The translations under genes were made by a program, and so were the position numbers. Source: Deltaproteobacteria bacterium (lineage in GTDB: Bacteria > JAUYMQ01). From it: 7,446 nt of DNA. Each line of letters opens with the position of its first letter. The stretch's first letter is position 1. The notes under the pieces were generated by a model. It was not told where the DNA came from, did not search any database, and was given only the letters and a program-made list of their open reading frames with translations. Positions 5,742 to 7,446 of the stretch are shown here, one piece after another. The stretch spans positions 1 to 7,446 of the forward strand of contig JAUYMQ010000061.1 in the NCBI GenBank assembly GCA_030698575.1, given 5' to 3'.

Positions 5742-6715
5742 CGGCCCGTCCTTATTCGGGGATCAACCAGCCCGTAGCAAAGATCGGCGACAAGATTTCC
5801 AATCAATGTCAGAACAGCGCCGATCACCAGCACGCCCATCACAAGCGGGTAGTCCCGGCTGAGCACGCTCTGGTAGAAGAGCTGGCCCATCCCGGGGATC
5901 GCGTAGATCGTCTCGAAGATCACCGAACCGCCGATGAGCGCCGGAATCGAAAGCCCGAGGATGGTCACTACCGGGAGCAGCGCGTTGCGCAGGGCGTGGC
6001 GGTAGATTACGGCCTCCTCGGTCAGACCCTTGGCCCTGGCGGTGGTGATGTAGTCCTGCCGGACGACCTCGAGCATGTTCGACCGCATGTAGCGCGAGAG
6101 GCCTGCCAGTCCTCCGAAGGCCGACACGAACACGGGCATGGCCAGGTGTCGCGAGTAGTCCCAGATCTTCGCCGGCGCGGAAAGGGAGTTGTGGTCGAGC
6201 GACCGGATTCCCGATATGGGAAGCCAGCCCAGTTCGACGCCGAACAGGATCATGAGAAGGAGCGCCAGCCAGAACGTGGGGATCGCGAATCCGATGAAAA
6301 CGAACACCGTGGAAACGCGGTCGAAGAGCGTGTGCTGGCGCACGGCCGAGTAGACCCCGAGGGGTGTCGCCACTGCGAGTATGAGGATGAGGGAAAGCAC
6401 GTTCAGGGCGAGCGTTATGGGGATTCGCTCGAGGATCTTGTCCAGCACCGGGCGCCTGTCGGCCGAGAAGGACTCACCGAAATCGAGCACGGCCAGGCGT
6501 TTCAACCAGCGCCAGTACTGCACCGGCACAGGCTCGTCGAGGTGGTAAATCTGCCGGATTCTCTCGCGCGCCTCGGCGCTCACCTTCGGGTTGAGCGAGG
6601 TGTCCAGTCCGACGGGCTCGCCGGGCGCGAGGTGGATGACGGCAAAGCTGATGAGCGTAATCCCGAACAGGAGCGGGATCATGAACACGAGGCGCCTGGC
6701 GAGGTGAGTGAGCAT
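5738..6715 (-). CDS. oppB: Peptide ABC importer permease, OppB/DppB type
   Basis: This is the partner channel subunit, 325 residues. It starts with the family's N-terminal helix ([18 protein letters not shown], about 8-30), followed by HLAPGEPV, a B-type signature. A periplasmic region with a [15 protein letters not shown] segment (57-71) and the LDFGESF motif (77-83) comes next. Membrane helices follow at about 100-125, 134-160 and beyond. The EAA-like loop that binds the ATPase is at 221-244 ([16 protein letters not shown] then RHALRNA). The C-terminus has [10 protein letters not shown] and ends VDPRIRTGR. The gene starts 6 bp after the binding-protein stop; its GAGG ribosome site overlaps that stop codon, so the two are probably coupled. 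With OppC it forms the translocation pore. Assignment is secure; Opp, Dpp and Ni-type importers share this subunit. Confidence 0.96.
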   Translation of the reverse strand: MLTHLARRLVFMIPLLFGITLISFAVIHLAPGEPVGLDTSLNPKVSAEARERIRQIYHLDEPVPVQYWRWLKRLAVLDFGESFSADRRPVLDKILERIPITLALNVLSLILILAVATPLGVYSAVRQHTLFDRVSTVFVFIGFAIPTFWLALLLMILFGVELGWLPISGIRSLDHNSLSAPAKIWDYSRHLAMPVFVSAFGGLAGLSRYMRSNMLEVVRQDYITTARAKGLTEEAVIYRHALRNALLPVVTILGLSIPALIGGSVIFETIYAIPGMGQLFYQSVLSRDYPLVMGVLVIGAVLTLIGNLVADLCYGLVDPRIRTGR

Positions 6716-6721
6716 CCGACC

Positions 6722-7446
6722 TCAGGGGGCCATCGCCTGGCGCTGCAGCGGCGCCGGCACGTACCACTGGTTCCACCAGCGGTCGCTGATCCCCAGGGGC
6801 TTCTCCACGATGCCATGAAACCGCTTGTGCACCGTGACGAGGGCGTAGGGAACGTAGAGGAAAAGGATCGGCTGATCCTCCGCCATGATCTCCTGGAGCT
6901 GATCGTAGATCCGTTTTCGTTCATCCGGATCGCAGCGACGCCTTCCCTGCTCCAGTAGTTCGTCGACTTCCGGGTTGCTGTAGGAGATGAAGTTGAACTC
7001 CTTGGGGCCGGTCTTGGAGCTGTGCCAGATGTCGTACTGATCAGGATCGAGGCCGATCCCCCAGCCGAGAACGATGGCCTCGAACTTCTTCTTGTCAATG
7101 AAGTCATTGATGAGCGCCGCCCACTCCAGTTCGCGGATGGACAGTTTGATCCCGACCTTATCGAGCCGCTGCTGGATGATCACCGCGGTGTTCCGGCGCT
7201 CCATGTTCCCGTTGTTGGTAAGAAGCTCGAAGGTGAAAGGCTTCCCCCCCTTGTCCAGCACCCCGTCCCCGTCGCTGTCCCGCCAGCCCGCCTCGGCCAG
7301 AAGCGCCCTGGCCTTCTCCGGATCGTAGGGGTAGGCCTCGAGCCCCTCTTTGAACCACCGGGTCGAGGGGACGTAGGGGCTCACCCCGGGAACCCCGAGC
7401 CCCATCAGCACCCCGTCGACAATCTCCTTCCGGTTGATAGCGTAGG
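6722..7446 (-). CDS. Peptide-binding protein of the importer, family 5, 3' part
   Basis: The last 240 residues of an extracytoplasmic solute-binding protein are present; the N-terminus with its signal peptide lies beyond the right edge. The visible part opens with YAINRKEIVDGVLMG, a hallmark of bacterial family-5 (OppA/DppA-like) binding proteins. It continues through YPYDPEKARALLAEAGW, DSDGDGVLDKGG, QQRLDKVGIKLS, a GWGIGLDPDQYDIWHSS segment, YSNPEVDELL, and a C-terminal IMAEDQPILFLY region, all in family order. Although the first ATG-like or GTG codon in this piece is near 7411, the frame runs open through the window edge and the family match starts upstream of it, so the gene is cut by the window rather than short. 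It captures the substrate in the periplasm, or at the outer membrane-side surface, and hands it to the B and C permeases. Peptide is the commonest substrate, but nickel, opine and glutathione binders look alike. Confidence 0.93.
   Translation of the reverse strand, partial: YAINRKEIVDGVLMGLGVPGVSPYVPSTRWFKEGLEAYPYDPEKARALLAEAGWRDSDGDGVLDKGGKPFTFELLTNNGNMERRNTAVIIQQRLDKVGIKLSIRELEWAALINDFIDKKKFEAIVLGWGIGLDPDQYDIWHSSKTGPKEFNFISYSNPEVDELLEQGRRRCDPDERKRIYDQLQEIMAEDQPILFLYVPYALVTVHKRFHGIVEKPLGISDRWWNQWYVPAPLQRQAMAP

Noticed and set aside
4068-5777. 569-residue plus-strand frame opposite the MshEN gene and C permease
   Set aside because: His/Arg/Asp-rich antisense translation typical of a shadow frame; the minus strand holds clear families over the same bases.
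6722-7411. Reading the binding protein as a short complete gene starting at GTG 7411
   Set aside because: The frame continues to the window edge and the diagnostic AINRKEIVDG motif lies upstream of that codon, so the gene is cut by the window.

Overview
The window is a GC-rich, gene-dense bacterial segment. It is dominated by a minus-strand operon for a dipeptide/oligopeptide-type (Opp/Dpp) ABC importer. An ordinary HU gene, Shine-Dalgarno sites of GGAGG type and high-GC codon use point to a Gram-negative-like lineage of the Desulfobacterota, Myxococcota, NC10 or Tectomicrobia kind. That placement is an impression from protein style, not a demonstrated assignment. No mobile element, CRISPR array, tRNA or rRNA is visible.

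Layout, right to left (the direction of transcription for most genes): the 3' part of a family-5 peptide-binding protein gene (6722-7446, running off the right edge); oppB/dppB-type permease (5738-6715); oppC/dppC-type permease (4893-5741); an unexpected stand-alone MshEN/GspE-N-domain protein (4017-4781); oppD/dppD-type ATPase (2888-3892); oppF/dppF-type ATPase (1831-2826). After a 203-bp gap comes an HU-family DNA-binding protein (1349-1627) with a strong hairpin terminator at about 1236-1275. Next is a small acidic protein of unknown function (665-1048, minus). Facing it on the plus strand is a small single-span membrane protein of unknown function (about 263-592). The first ~160 bases hold what looks like a plus-strand terminator for a gene lying left of the window.

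The importer set is complete at family level: binding protein, two permeases and two ATPases. It should bring peptides or related small solutes across the inner membrane at the cost of ATP. The binding-protein, B and C genes are tightly coupled (6-bp gap, then an ATGA overlap). The MshEN gene sits between C and D with 111 and 124 bp on its two sides, so it looks like an added gene. Its N-terminus carries two tandem 24-residue motifs with the 5-residue spacer expected of the MshEN cyclic-di-GMP-binding fold, but it has no secretion ATPase domain. A second-messenger sensor made from a peptide-importer operon is the most interesting feature of the window. A functional link between the two is inference only.
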